Shown: positions 26,331-37,553, numbered from the stretch's first letter. The stretch: 64,000 nt of DNA from UBA9676 sp963741615 (GCA_963741615.1 CAVUIU010000019.1:310001-374000), one strand, 5' to 3'. Notes: a model not told the origin generated them from the sequence alone. Numbers and translations: made by a program.

Positions 26331-26393
26331 GGTCTGGCGGCGGAAGCGCTAGCGTCACCGGTGAACCCAGCCACCAGACCCGGAGGTGAGGAG

Positions 26394-27203
26394 ATGGATC
26401 ACAGCTCGGAAGACGGCGGGGCGCACCGCGCCCTGGCCGGCGCCGGGCCGGACGCGCGGCATGGGGCCAGGCCCAAGGGCAGGCCGGGCCGCAAGCCCAA
26501 GGGCAGCGTCCCCACCGTGGTCGCCGAGATGCCCGACCACCCCGATCCCGATCATGTGCTCACCTGGCGGCAGCGGAAAGTGCTCCAGGTGATCAGGGAT
26601 TCGGTCCAGCGGCGCGGCTATCCCCCTTCCATGCGCGAGATCGGCGAAGCGGTCGGCCTGACCAGCACGTCCAGCGTCTCCTACCAGCTATCCACCCTGC
26701 AGAGCAAGGGCTACTTGCGGCGCGACGCTGGCCGGCCCCGCACGGTGGAGGTGCGGCTGCCCGGCCATCCGGCCGTGCGGCCCGAGTCCGAGGCGCACGA
26801 CGAGGCCGCGCTGGACATCACCTCGCAGGAAGCCGCCTACGTGCCGCTGGTCGGCCGGATCGCCGCAGGTGGCCCGGTGCTGGCTGAGGAGGCCATCGAG
26901 GACGTCTTCCCGCTGCCCAAGCAGATCGTCGGCGATGGCACCCTGTTCCTGCTCAAGGTGGTCGGCGACTCCATGATCAACGCTGCCATCGCAGACGGCG
27001 ACTGGGTCGTGGTCCGGCAGCAGCCGGTCGCCGAGAACGGCGAGATCGTCGCCGCGATGATCGACGGCGAGGCCACGGTCAAGACGTTCAAGCACGCGGG
27101 CGACCACGTCTGGCTGATGCCGCACAACCCCGCCTACACCCCGATCCCCGGTGACGAGGCGGCCATCCTCGGCCGTGTGGTCGCCGTGCTCCGCCGGGTG
27201 TAA
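26394..27203 (+). CDS. lexA: SOS repressor LexA
   Basis: 269-residue repressor that cleaves itself when RecA is activated. After a basic, disordered N-terminal extension of about 50 residues come the winged helix (RQRKVLQVIRDSVQRRGYPPSMREIGEAVGLTSTSSVSYQLSTLQSKGYL), the Ala158-Gly159 cleavage site in RIAAGGP, the catalytic serine S193 in GDSM and the lysine K230 in ATVKTF. ATG 26394 sits just after GGAGGTGAGGAG. Three LexA-type sites lie between it and the divergent LysM gene, so autoregulation is expected. The extension is longer than in Mycobacterium but common in filamentous actinomycetes. Confidence 0.96.
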   Translation: MDHSSEDGGAHRALAGAGPDARHGARPKGRPGRKPKGSVPTVVAEMPDHPDPDHVLTWRQRKVLQVIRDSVQRRGYPPSMREIGEAVGLTSTSSVSYQLSTLQSKGYLRRDAGRPRTVEVRLPGHPAVRPESEAHDEAALDITSQEAAYVPLVGRIAAGGPVLAEEAIEDVFPLPKQIVGDGTLFLLKVVGDSMINAAIADGDWVVVRQQPVAENGEIVAAMIDGEATVKTFKHAGDHVWLMPHNPAYTPIPGDEAAILGRVVAVLRRV

Positions 27204-27224
27204 CCAGGGACGGCCCGGTCACGC

Positions 27225-28326
27225 TCAGCCGCTGGCGCAGCGGGCGGCGCGGAACGCTTCGGCGATCTCCGGCCGTCCCGCGCCGCGGGCGAGCAGCAGG
27301 TGGAGCAGCAGGCGTGCCTTCAGCGGATCGAGGAAGCCGGCGCCGATCAATCCCCGGGCCTGAAGGTCCTGCTCGGAGCCCGGAAACCCGTACATCTCCC
27401 GCAGCACCGGCCCGGCGCCGGTCCGCGATGCCAGCACGACCGGAATCTGGTGTGCCAGCGTCTCCAGGTCCGGTACCAGCCATGCGGGGACATGACCCAC
27501 CCCGAAACCGGCGACCACCAGGCCATGAACCCGTCCCGCCGCCGCCCGCAGCAGTTCCCCGTCATCCCCCAGTGACATGGTCAGCAGGCCAACCCGGATC
27601 GTGCGGTCCATATCCACCGGCCCCGCCCGCGCCACATCCACCGGCCCCGCCCGCGCCACATCCACCGGGCCGCCCAGGCCCGGCCCGCCCGCCGGCCGTC
27701 GGTCCGTCGGCCGGGTGAGAACCAGCACCTCACCCTCGGCCACCTGGCCGAGCGGGCCCGCCGACGGCGACTCGAATGCGGCGATGCTGGTCGCGTGTGT
27801 CTTGCGCACGAAACGTGCCGCGTGGATCTCGTCTCCGAACACCACCACGCAGCCCATCCCCCTCAGCCGGGCGCTGGCCGCGGCCACCACCGCGGCCAGG
27901 ATGTTCGCAGGCCCGTCCGCGCCCGCCAGGCCCGGATGACGCATCGCCCCGGTGACCACGACCGGCGCGTCGGAGCCGTACAGCAGGTCCAGCAGGAACG
28001 CGGTCTCCTCGATCGTGTCGGTGCCCTGGATCACCACCACGCCCGCTGCCCCCGCGGCGACCTCGCGCTCGACGCGGGCCGCGAGCTCCAGCACGTCCCC
28101 GATGGTGAGCGACGCACCGGGCAGACGGCGGAAGTCATGGACGGTGATCGCGGCGCCGACCCCGCCCAGGCCGGGCACGGAGGCGAGCAGATCCGCCGCG
28201 GACAGGGTGGGCACCGCCGCGTCCGCCGTGCTCGGCGTCGGGGTCATCGCGATCGTGCCACCGAGCGTGAACACCGCCACCCTCGGCTGCGCGGCTATCG
28301 GCGTACCCGGCGCGGCCGTGCCGCTC

Positions 28327-28340
<14 letters not shown>
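27225..28340 (-). CDS. L-asparaginase family protein
   Basis: Type I/II-like asparaginase, which hydrolyses asparagine to aspartate and ammonia. Conserved positions: the nucleophile threonine in FTLGGTIAM, the second catalytic motif VVIQGTDTIEETAFLLDLL, and VTGAMRHP. A repeat of GPVDVARA units (24 bases each) interrupts the middle and is probably a surface loop. Start uncertain: TTG 28340 overlaps the leuS 3' end by 14 bases and has no ribosome site; GTG 28280 or 28274, just after CCGAGG and at the start of the conserved RVAVFTLGG, are more likely. It follows leuS on the same strand and converges on lexA. Confidence 0.88.
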
Positions 28341-30810
<2,470 letters not shown>

Positions 30811-30850
30811 GATCTTCCTCACCACGTGATCGGTCCGGCTCCGGCAACAG

Positions 30851-30874
30851 AAAAGCCCCCCGGTCACGAGGGGC
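30851..30874 (-). terminator. Intrinsic terminator/attenuator in the leuS leader
   Basis: On the minus strand GCCCCTCG pairs with CGGGGGGC (8 pairs, one U-G) around a TGAC loop, followed at once by TTTT. Such a compact hairpin plus T run is rare in this GC-rich window. It lies 41 bases upstream of the leuS start and after the leader peptide, so it would stop transcription before leuS unless prevented from forming. Confidence 0.8.
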
Positions 30875-30875
30875 A

Positions 30876-30906
30876 GCCGCGCCAACGAGTGATTGGTCGG
30901 CGCGGC
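30876..30906 (-). promoter_or_regulatory. Leader hairpin of leuS (pause/switch stem)
   Basis: GCCGCGCC and GGCGCGGC form a perfect 8-bp stem around a 15-base loop. The stem begins at the last base of the leader-peptide stop codon and ends one base before the terminator, so a ribosome at the end of the mini-ORF would cover or melt it. That makes it the natural switching element of an attenuator. Confidence 0.7.
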
Positions 30907-30935
30907 TAGGTAAGGAGCAACCGAGCGGAACGCAT
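30906..30935 (-). CDS. Leader peptide of leuS (MRSARLLLT)
   Basis: Nine codons, ATG CGT TCC GCT CGG TTG CTC CTT ACC, then TAG. Three consecutive leucine codons, all different, precede a hairpin and a terminator, the classic build of ribosome-mediated attenuation. There is no ribosome site. A TACCCT hexamer ending 6 bases before the ATG could be a -10 box, which would make the transcript leaderless, but the -35 is weak. Function is inferred from layout. Confidence 0.65.
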   Translation of the reverse strand: MRSARLLLT

Positions 30936-31038
30936 AGAACCAGGGTAGCGCAACCCGCCGCCAGCACGCATGCCGGTATCGCAGCCCCTGCACACCCCGC
31001 AGAACGTCTGCGGCCGTACACATCGTGATAACGCGGCT

Positions 31039-31710
31039 GTGTCAGGTCTGGACCAGGAACTGCAGGTGGCAATCTGTTCTGAATGGGCGGCCGGAGTACC
31101 AGCGCCCGGCGCTGCCCAGTGGCGGGCTGACGTGGCAGGGCCAGCGGCGGACCAGGCCGGTCAGGCCGGCCAGGCCGGCCTCACACCACCTCCCACCGGC
31201 TGGGCCTGGTCGGCAGCAGGCGCAGGGTCGCTGGATGGGCTGGCGCTGCGCCTGCGCGCCACCAGGCCGGTGACCTGTCACTGGCAGGCCGTGCGCCCGT
31301 CCCGGCTGGACCGGCGCACGGAAGACGAGACCTGGGCCGGGCGGATTCCCCCGGTGACCGTGCTCGGTGAGCCGGCGACCGAGCTGCTCCGGTTCGGCCG
31401 CTCGCTCCTGGATCACCCGGGCGAGCACGCCGGCACGGTCGCCGCGCGCCTGCGGGCGGTCGCGGCCTGCCTGGAGGTCTCACCCTGGCGGCCCGGCACC
31501 CCGCTGGTGATCGATGACGCCTGCGAAGGTGGCTGGGTGCTCGTGCACGGCGGTACCGCCACGGCGGCCTGCACGGTGGTCGAGATCGCCGGCGTGCCCG
31601 GGGAGGTCGCGGTGTCGATGGCGACCTGGCCCGCCGATAGCCCGGCGCCGCTCCGGCCGGGCGGCGGCACCGGGCAGGCAGCGCCAGCCGCCAACGGCTC
31701 GCCACCGTAA
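31039..31710 (+). CDS. Hypothetical protein, about 223 aa
   Basis: Not recognised. The frame shows strong third-position G/C bias from about 31100 to its stop, better than the overlapping minus-strand frame. Part of the N-terminal third is a short QAGQAGQAG run. The middle has RRTEDETWAGRIPPVTVLGEPATELLRFGRSLLDHPGEHAGTV with a folded-domain look. No membrane segment or signal. Start uncertain: GTG 31039 is my guess, without a good ribosome site. It is divergent from leuS and ends 9 bases from the convergent isomerase-like gene. Confidence 0.55.
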   Translation: MSGLDQELQVAICSEWAAGVPAPGAAQWRADVAGPAADQAGQAGQAGLTPPPTGWAWSAAGAGSLDGLALRLRATRPVTCHWQAVRPSRLDRRTEDETWAGRIPPVTVLGEPATELLRFGRSLLDHPGEHAGTVAARLRAVAACLEVSPWRPGTPLVIDDACEGGWVLVHGGTATAACTVVEIAGVPGEVAVSMATWPADSPAPLRPGGGTGQAAPAANGSPP

Positions 31711-31719
31711 CGGCCGCGG

Positions 31720-32583
31720 CTACCGCCACGTCACCGCGATGTGCTCACAGAAGGCCGCCAGAGCGCCCGCGTCGCCGCGCACATCGAGGCCGCTGGCATC
31801 GCGGCGGTTCCACAGCAGCAGATACAGATCGGCGGCGGCCCCGGTGACATCACAGTCGGCAGGGCCGGCTTCACGGGACACGGCGAGCTGGCCGGGCCCG
31901 GCTGCCACCCGCCAGCGGGCAGCCGCATCCGCGCCGTCGCTGGCGTGGAACCCGAGGGTGCCGTGCGGGCCGTCCCAGGATCCGCGTTTAGCGTCACGGC
32001 CAAGAAAGCCCATGATCAGCTCGTCGATACCGTCGGCGGCGAACCGCGGCGCGAACCCCTCCTCGCCCTCCGGCCCCGCGCGTGCCGCTTCCGGCCCGGC
32101 TGTGCTGGCCCCCGCCGCACTCGCCGCGGCTGCCCCCGCGCCTGCGGCGGCCTGCTGGGCGTCTACGCGATGGATCGCGGTTTCGTGCGCCTGCCTCCGG
32201 GCCCAGAAGGCCAGCGCCGATGGCGCTTCCAGGAATGTCCAGCAGGTCATGCCCGGGTCGGCCGTTTCCAGCACCCGCACGAGCGCGGCGTGGCCCGCGC
32301 GGAACCAGCCGGGCAACGCGTCGTCCCGGGGGCCGCCGCTGAGGATCTGCTCCTCCGTGGCCCGGTCAACCCACCGGGGATGCTGCTCTCGCACATACCC
32401 GGCAGCCCACCGATGCACGTAGCCGAGATGCTTGAGCAGGTCGCGCACGTGCCAGCCCGGGCAGGCGGGGACCACAGCACCGAGCCCGGCGCGCTCCGCC
32501 GCATCGGCGAGCAGCTCGCCCTCCCTCCGCAGGCATGCGATGTGGTAGACGGTGTCGCACGGACCGTATTGCGCTGTGTCCAT
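31720..32583 (-). CDS. Maleylpyruvate-isomerase-type (MDMPI N-domain) protein
   Basis: 287 residues, TIGR03083-like. The N-terminal DinB-like bundle has the metal motif VPACPGWHVRDLLKHLGYVHRW and, later, RQAHETAIHRVDAQ. An alanine/glycine-rich insert is followed by a C-terminal SCP-2-like domain (GPHGTLGFHASDG...DCDVTGAAADLYLLLWNR). In mycothiol-dependent maleylpyruvate isomerase these residues bind zinc and the thiol; most family members have no assigned substrate. ATG 32583 chosen; ATG 32595 is an equal candidate, neither with a clear ribosome site. It is divergent from the P450 gene. Confidence 0.85.
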   Translation of the reverse strand: MDTAQYGPCDTVYHIACLRREGELLADAAERAGLGAVVPACPGWHVRDLLKHLGYVHRWAAGYVREQHPRWVDRATEEQILSGGPRDDALPGWFRAGHAALVRVLETADPGMTCWTFLEAPSALAFWARRQAHETAIHRVDAQQAAAGAGAAAASAAGASTAGPEAARAGPEGEEGFAPRFAADGIDELIMGFLGRDAKRGSWDGPHGTLGFHASDGADAAARWRVAAGPGQLAVSREAGPADCDVTGAAADLYLLLWNRRDASGLDVRGDAGALAAFCEHIAVTWR

Positions 32584-32732
32584 GCCGTTCAGCATGCCGC
32601 CACCAGGTCCGCGATGCGAGTCACCCGCTCCTCGGTGGTCCGCGGGCCCGGCCCCCTGCCTGCCTTCCGCACGGGCCCCAGCTTTGCGACCATGAGACTG
32701 AACGCAAGGCCAGGGCAGAAGGTGGTCCACGC

Positions 32733-33998
32733 GTGACAGCACAGCATCCAGTGACATCGCTGGCGGACATCAACTTGTCGGACACCGAGTTCTGGGCGAG
32801 GCCGCTCGCGGAGCGGCAGGCCGCTTTCGCCACGTTGCGTGCCGCGGAGCACCCCACGTTCTTCGAGGAACCCGAAACACCCTTCGCCGAACGCGGACCG
32901 GGGTACTACGCCCTGGTCCGGCACGCCGACGTCGTGGAGGCGAGCAGGAAACCGGAGGTGTTCTCCTCCGGCAAGGGCGCCACCCAGATCCCCGACCTGC
33001 CCGCCGATTTCAACGAGTACTTCGGGTCGATGATCAACATGGACGACCCGCGCCACGCACGGCTCCGCCGGATCGTCTCGCGCGCGTTCACCCCCCGGAT
33101 GATCAAGAAGTTCGAGGGTGCCGTGCAGCAGGTGGCAGCCGCGATCGTCGATGACCTGCTGGCGGCGGGCCCCTGCGACTTCGTCGAGCAGGTGGCCGCC
33201 CGGCTGCCGCTGACGATCATCTGTCAGCTGATGGGGGTCCCGGACAGCAGCTACGACCTCGTGCTGCATGACACCAACACCATCCTGTCCGGCATGGACA
33301 CCGACCTGATCAGCGAGGATCTGGACGAAGCGGTGGGCCAGATCCTCACGGCGGGGGCGGAGCTCGCCGAGCTGGTCACCGGCTTGGCGGCCGAGCGCGC
33401 AGGCCGCCCGGGCGACGACCTGGTCACGGCGCTGGCCACCGCGAACATCGACGGCGAGCAGCTGACCAGCGCCGAACTCGCCTCGTTCTTCATCCTGCTG
33501 GTGGTGGCAGGCAGCGAGACCACCCGGAACGCGATCTCGCATGCGCTCTCGCTGCTGACAGATTTCCCCCGCCAGCGAGAGCTCCTGATGGCCGACTTCG
33601 ACGGCCGGATCGGCGATGCTGTGGAGGAGATCGTGCGCTACAGCTCGCCGGTGATCTTCATGCGGCGCACGGTCACCCGGGACCACCGCATGAACGGGCA
33701 CGACTACCACGAGGGTGACAAGACGGTGCTCTACTACTGGTCCGCCAACCAGGATGAGTCCGTCTTCGCCGACCCGGGGCGGCTGGACATCACCCGTTCG
33801 CCCAACCCGCATGTCGGCTTCGGCGCGGCGGGACCGCATTTCTGTCTGGGAGCGCATCTGGCCCGGCGGGAGGTCGCCGTCATGATGCGGGAGTTGCTGA
33901 CACGCGTCCCGGACATCCGTGCCGCCGCCCCGCCCGACCGCCTGCTGTCGAGCTTCATCAACGGCGTCAAGCACCTGCCCTGCACGTTCAGCGGCTGA
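32733..33998 (+). CDS. Cytochrome P450 (CYP124-like)
   Basis: 421 residues. I-helix AGSETT (259-264) with the oxygen-activating threonine, ExxR (E299-R302), and the haem loop FGAAGPHFCLG with ligand C371. The sequence resembles M. tuberculosis CYP124 in many stretches (EYFGSMI.MDDPRH, RIVSRAFTP, PLTIIC.LMGVP, ASFFILLVVAG.ETTRNAI), so it may hydroxylate methyl-branched lipids or sterol side chains; this is inference from resemblance. GTG 32733 follows AAGGTGG. No ferredoxin gene is adjacent. Confidence 0.92.
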   Translation: MTAQHPVTSLADINLSDTEFWARPLAERQAAFATLRAAEHPTFFEEPETPFAERGPGYYALVRHADVVEASRKPEVFSSGKGATQIPDLPADFNEYFGSMINMDDPRHARLRRIVSRAFTPRMIKKFEGAVQQVAAAIVDDLLAAGPCDFVEQVAARLPLTIICQLMGVPDSSYDLVLHDTNTILSGMDTDLISEDLDEAVGQILTAGAELAELVTGLAAERAGRPGDDLVTALATANIDGEQLTSAELASFFILLVVAGSETTRNAISHALSLLTDFPRQRELLMADFDGRIGDAVEEIVRYSSPVIFMRRTVTRDHRMNGHDYHEGDKTVLYYWSANQDESVFADPGRLDITRSPNPHVGFGAAGPHFCLGAHLARREVAVMMRELLTRVPDIRAAAPPDRLLSSFINGVKHLPCTFSG

Positions 33999-34395
33999 CC
34001 AGGCCGCCGCCGGCAATCCCAGCCGCGGGCCGAGACGGACCAGAAACTGCAGGCCATGATCCCAGCGAGCCCACGCCACCCCGGCAAAGGTTTCCGGTCA
34101 CGGCACTAGTTCAGTCTCAATCTGCTAACGAAACGTAATTATGTCGTCGCAGCGTGTATAACTAGAGACCCCGGCTCGTGGCGGCACCTGTGGGGGGTAT
34201 CGCCCGGGAACTGGCCGGCCATCCGCACCAGGTATGGCTTCCAAGTCGCGCGCAGGTGGGCGACGACCGCGCTGAGCCGGGGGGTCTTCGTCCTGTAGGC
34301 GGCGCCACTCCGGGGGCGTGGCGCCACCCCGGACGAAGGTAAGAGCCGCGGCATCAGATCGCACCCGGCCCCACGCCAGGGTCCCGGCGCGTCGT
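33999..34395. other. 397-base gap without a convincing gene
   Basis: Lies between the convergent P450 and pterin dehydratase genes. Around 34115-34170 the sequence becomes unusually A/T-rich for this window (TAACGAAACGTAATTATG and GTGTATAACTAG). A minus-strand open frame (34125-34364) has neither a ribosome site nor consistent codon bias. I see no tRNA, repeat or terminator with a T tract. Confidence 0.5.
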
Positions 34396-34680
34396 TCAGG
34401 GGGCGGCCAGCGAGTCGAGGCGACCCGCCAGAGCTATGTCCGCAGCGGTGAGGCCCCCGGCGGAGTGGGTCGACAGGGTCAGCGTGACCCGGTTCCACTG
34501 GATGAGAATGTCCGGATGATGGTTGGCCTTCTCGGCCGTGTATGCCACCGCGCCGGTGAACAGCATCGCGGCGCGGAAATCGGCCAGCTCCACCGTCCGG
34601 CTGATGCTGCTGCCCGCACGCGTCCAGGCGGGCAGACTGGCCAGCCCGACCGTGATCTCCTCTTCGCTGAGCAGGTCCAC
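34396..34680 (-). CDS. 4a-hydroxytetrahydrobiopterin dehydratase (pterin carbinolamine dehydratase)
   Basis: 94 residues, the usual length. The active-site signature is present as EKANHHPDILIQWNRVTLTLSTHSAGGLTAADI, with the paired histidines and the later histidine of STH. The enzyme dehydrates the pterin carbinolamine left after aromatic amino acid hydroxylation. No hydroxylase gene is nearby; in many actinomycetes the gene stands alone. GTG start at 34680 with a weak GGTGG upstream. It is divergent from gcvT. Confidence 0.92.
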   Translation of the reverse strand: MDLLSEEEITVGLASLPAWTRAGSSISRTVELADFRAAMLFTGAVAYTAEKANHHPDILIQWNRVTLTLSTHSAGGLTAADIALAGRLDSLAAP

Positions 34681-34839
34681 ATCGCCACCCTACTCGCGGC
34701 CGAGGAGCCGGGCCGCACCCAAGCCGGGCGTGCCGCACTCATGCCGGGTGGGGCTGCATCCATGCCGGGCCACCGGTAGTCTGACCGCGCCGGCCCCCAT
34801 GCGGGCGTTACCGGCAGTGACCAGCTTGGGAGTAGCTCG

Positions 34840-35991
34840 GTGATGATGACGCGCGACGAAGCGCAGCCAGCCGACGGCCGGCCCCGGCCCACTCCGCTGC
34901 GCGCGATCCACGAACGGCTCGGCGCCACGATGACAGGCTTCGCGGGCTGGCTGATGCCGTTGCGGTACGGCAGCGAGGTCGCCGAGCACCGGGCCGTCCG
35001 CGGCGCCGCTGGCCTGTTCGACCTCTCGCACATGGGCGAGATCGTGGTGAGCGGGCCCGGCGCGGCCGACGCCCTCGACTACGCACTGGTCGGCTACCTG
35101 TCGGCACTGGCACCCGGCCGTGCCCGCTACACGATGATCTGCGCACCCGATGGCGGCGTGCTCGATGACCTCATCGTGTACCGGCTCGCGGACACCGAGT
35201 TCCTGGTCGTGGCCAATGCCGCCAACACCGCCGTCGTGGCCGCGGCCCTGCGCGAGCGCGCGGCCGGCCACGCGGCGCGGGTCGATGACCGGACCGACGA
35301 CTACGCGCTGATCGCGATCCAGGGGCCCCACGCCGGCCGCATCCTCTCGCGGCTCACCGATACCGCGCTCGACCAGGTCCGCTACTACGCCGGCCAGCCG
35401 GCCGAGGTGGCCGGCCGCCAGGTGCTGCTCGCCCGCACCGGCTATACCGGGGAAGACGGTTTCGAGCTGTTCACCGGCCCTGACGACGCAGAACCAGTCT
35501 GGCTGGCGCTGACCGGGGCGGGGGAAGCGGACGGACTCGTGCCCGCCGGGCTGGCTGCCCGCGATACGCTCCGGCTTGAGGCCGGTATGCCGTTGTACGG
35601 CAACGAGCTGGGCGCGGAGATGACCCCGTTCGACGCCGGTCTGGGGCGGGTGGTGGTTTTCGGCAAGCCAGGTGATTTCGTGGGCCGTGCCGCGCTGGCT
35701 CAGCGGGCACAGGCGGCGCCGCCGCGCGTCCTGGTCGGGCTGACCGGCGGCTCACGCCGGGTCCCCCGGCACGGTTACCAGGTGCTCTGGGACGGCCAGC
35801 CCTGCGGGACCATCACCAGCGGCGCACCCTCGCCCACCCTCGGTGTCCCGATCGCCATGGCCTACCTGGACCCCGGCACCGCACAGCTCGCGGCGGAGGA
35901 TCCGGCCGCCGCCAGGCTGGCGGTGGATATCCGCGGCAGCGCCGAGCCAGCCCGTGTCACCAGCCTGCCCTTCTACCACCGGCCACGCTAA
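34840..35991 (+). CDS. gcvT: Glycine cleavage system T protein (aminomethyltransferase)
   Basis: 383 residues. It moves the aminomethyl carbon from the lipoyl arm of GcvH to tetrahydrofolate and releases ammonia. Typical blocks are FAGWLMPLRYGS, AVRGAAGLFDLSHMGEI with the folate-site residues, ARTGYTGEDGFELF, AARDTLRLEAGMPLYGNEL and the C-terminal barrel. GTG 34840 is followed directly by two ATG codons (34843, 34846), any of which may be used. gcvH follows after 39 bases on the same strand; gcvP is not in the window. I looked for a glycine riboswitch upstream and did not see one. Confidence 0.95.
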   Translation: MMMTRDEAQPADGRPRPTPLRAIHERLGATMTGFAGWLMPLRYGSEVAEHRAVRGAAGLFDLSHMGEIVVSGPGAADALDYALVGYLSALAPGRARYTMICAPDGGVLDDLIVYRLADTEFLVVANAANTAVVAAALRERAAGHAARVDDRTDDYALIAIQGPHAGRILSRLTDTALDQVRYYAGQPAEVAGRQVLLARTGYTGEDGFELFTGPDDAEPVWLALTGAGEADGLVPAGLAARDTLRLEAGMPLYGNELGAEMTPFDAGLGRVVVFGKPGDFVGRAALAQRAQAAPPRVLVGLTGGSRRVPRHGYQVLWDGQPCGTITSGAPSPTLGVPIAMAYLDPGTAQLAAEDPAAARLAVDIRGSAEPARVTSLPFYHRPR

Positions 35992-36030
35992 CCCCGTCCG
36001 GCGCCAACGATCTCACAGGAGAGAGCGACC

Positions 36031-36420
36031 ATGACCATTCCCGCTGAACTGCGCTACACCGCGGAACACGAGTGGGTGGCTGTTGACGGCCCCGTCGCAT
36101 CCGTCGGCATCACCGACTACGCGCAGCGCGCCCTCGGCGATGTCGTCTACGTGTCCGTGCCCGCACCAGGCGCGCGGGTCACCGCCGGCGAGCCGTGCGG
36201 GGAGGTCGAGTCGACGAAGTCCGTCAGCGACATCTACTCCCCGGTCGACGGCGAGGTCACCGAGGTCAACAGCGACGTGGACGACGACCCCGGGCTGGTC
36301 AACTCCGATCCCTACGGGGCCGGGTGGCTGATGAGGGTCCGGCTCGACGACGCCTCGGCCCAGCCCGCCGGCCTGCTGACCGCGGACGAGTACGCGGAAC
36401 TGACCAAAGAGTCGGAGTGA
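36031..36420 (+). CDS. gcvH: Glycine cleavage system H protein
   Basis: 129 residues, normal length. The lipoyl-attachment lysine is K63 in EVESTKSVSDIYSP. The protein shuttles the aminomethyl group between GcvP and GcvT. ATG 36031 follows CAGGAGAG. It is 39 bases downstream of gcvT and probably cotranscribed with it. Confidence 0.97.
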   Translation: MTIPAELRYTAEHEWVAVDGPVASVGITDYAQRALGDVVYVSVPAPGARVTAGEPCGEVESTKSVSDIYSPVDGEVTEVNSDVDDDPGLVNSDPYGAGWLMRVRLDDASAQPAGLLTADEYAELTKESE

Positions 36421-36440
36421 GCCCGGGGCCCTGCGCAGGC

Positions 36441-36710
36441 CTACCTGCGGCGCCGCCACACCGCGAAGGCGATGACGGTCACGGTGGCCAGTACCGCCGC
36501 CCCGCCCACGACCTGGATCTCGGGGCGGGCGACCTGCTCGCGGACCCGTGCCAGCGTGTGCCGCGCGACGTTACCGGGGCTGACCCGCTCGGTGAGCGCA
36601 TCGATGGTGCGCGCCAGGTTCATGCGGGTGCGCTCGATCTCCTCGAGCAGCACATCGGGGTCGCGCACCGCGACCTCGCCGTCCGCGTGGGCCTCGGCCA
36701 TGACAGGCAT
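36441..36710 (-). CDS. DUF3618 small membrane protein
   Basis: 89 residues. An amphipathic first part typical of DUF3618 (DPDVLLEEIERTRMNLARTIDALTERVSPGNVARHTL) is followed by one C-terminal membrane segment (VVGGAAVLATVTVIAFAVW) and RRRR. Role unknown; the family is common in actinobacteria, often beside phage-shock or phasin-like genes. ATG 36710 or the in-frame ATG 36701 could start it. It converges with gcvH, 20 bases apart. Confidence 0.82.
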   Translation of the reverse strand: MPVMAEAHADGEVAVRDPDVLLEEIERTRMNLARTIDALTERVSPGNVARHTLARVREQVARPEIQVVGGAAVLATVTVIAFAVWRRRR

Positions 36711-36869
36711 CCCTTCATCCCTGGAGGGTTCGTGCCGCTAGTCTCCCAGGCCCGCCCCTGATCCGCACGCCCGGGCTCGCGCACGCGCCGCGATCAGGCG
36801 CGCCGGTTCCATGTTTGCACGCATCCGGCAACCACGGCCTGCCGCCGCGGCGGCGCATAAAATGCGGAC

Positions 36870-37553
36870 ATGGCGGTCAGGGCGGTCATCTTCGACTGGG
36901 GCGGGACACTCACCCCGTGGCACACCATCGACCATGATTCGCTGTGGCGGACCGTCTGCACGCCGCATTTCCCGGCCGGGCGGGTGGAGGAGATCGCGGC
37001 GGCGATCCTCGCCGCCGAGCAGGAACTGTGGCAGACGACCGGCCGCTCGCAGCAGAGCGCGACCCTCGACCAGGTCTTCGAGCGGGCCGGGGTCACGGCC
37101 ACCGAGGAGTTCCTGGCCAGCTACTTCGAGATGTGGGACCCGCACACCTTCACCGACCCACAGGCGGCGCCGCTGCTGCGAGACCTGAGGGACCGGGGCA
37201 TCAAGGTGGGGGTGCTTTCGAACACGATGTGGCCGCGCAGCGCTCACGAGCGGGTGTTCATGCGCGACCAGGTCCTCGAACTGATCGACGGTGCCATCTA
37301 CAGCAGCGAGATCCCCTGGGCCAAACCGCACCGTGAGGCGTTCCGGGCGGCGATGGCGGCGGTCGGCGTGGATGACCCCGCCACCTGTGTGTTCGTCGGC
37401 GACCGCCCCTACGACGACGTGCACGGCGCCAAGAGCGCCGGCATGCGCGCCGTCCTGGTCCCCAACAGCGACGTGCCCGCCTTCGGCGCCGCCGCGCCCG
37501 ACGCCGTCATCAGCTGTCTGTCCGAGCTCATGTGCCACATAGATGCGTGGTAG
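36870..37553 (+). CDS. HAD-superfamily hydrolase
   Basis: 227 residues. HAD motifs: nucleophile aspartate in VIFDWGGTLT, with glycine instead of the usual second aspartate two residues later, as in several HAD subfamilies; VLSNT (motif II); the lysine of WAKPHREAF (motif III); and VGDRPYDDVHGAK (motif IV). The cap is helical, as in phosphoglycolate phosphatase-like enzymes. The replacement of the acid/base aspartate may alter or lower phosphatase activity. Substrate unknown. Confidence 0.88.
   Translation: MAVRAVIFDWGGTLTPWHTIDHDSLWRTVCTPHFPAGRVEEIAAAILAAEQELWQTTGRSQQSATLDQVFERAGVTATEEFLASYFEMWDPHTFTDPQAAPLLRDLRDRGIKVGVLSNTMWPRSAHERVFMRDQVLELIDGAIYSSEIPWAKPHREAFRAAMAAVGVDDPATCVFVGDRPYDDVHGAKSAGMRAVLVPNSDVPAFGAAAPDAVISCLSELMCHIDAW

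Noticed and set aside
34125..34364. Minus-strand open frame of 79 codons in the 34.0-34.4 kb gap
   Set aside because: No ribosome site, composition like a shadow frame, and a competing frame over the same bases looks equally plausible.
34681..34839. Possible glycine riboswitch before gcvT
   Set aside because: The gap is only 159 bases and lacks the paired aptamer cores; it is ordinary GC-rich sequence.
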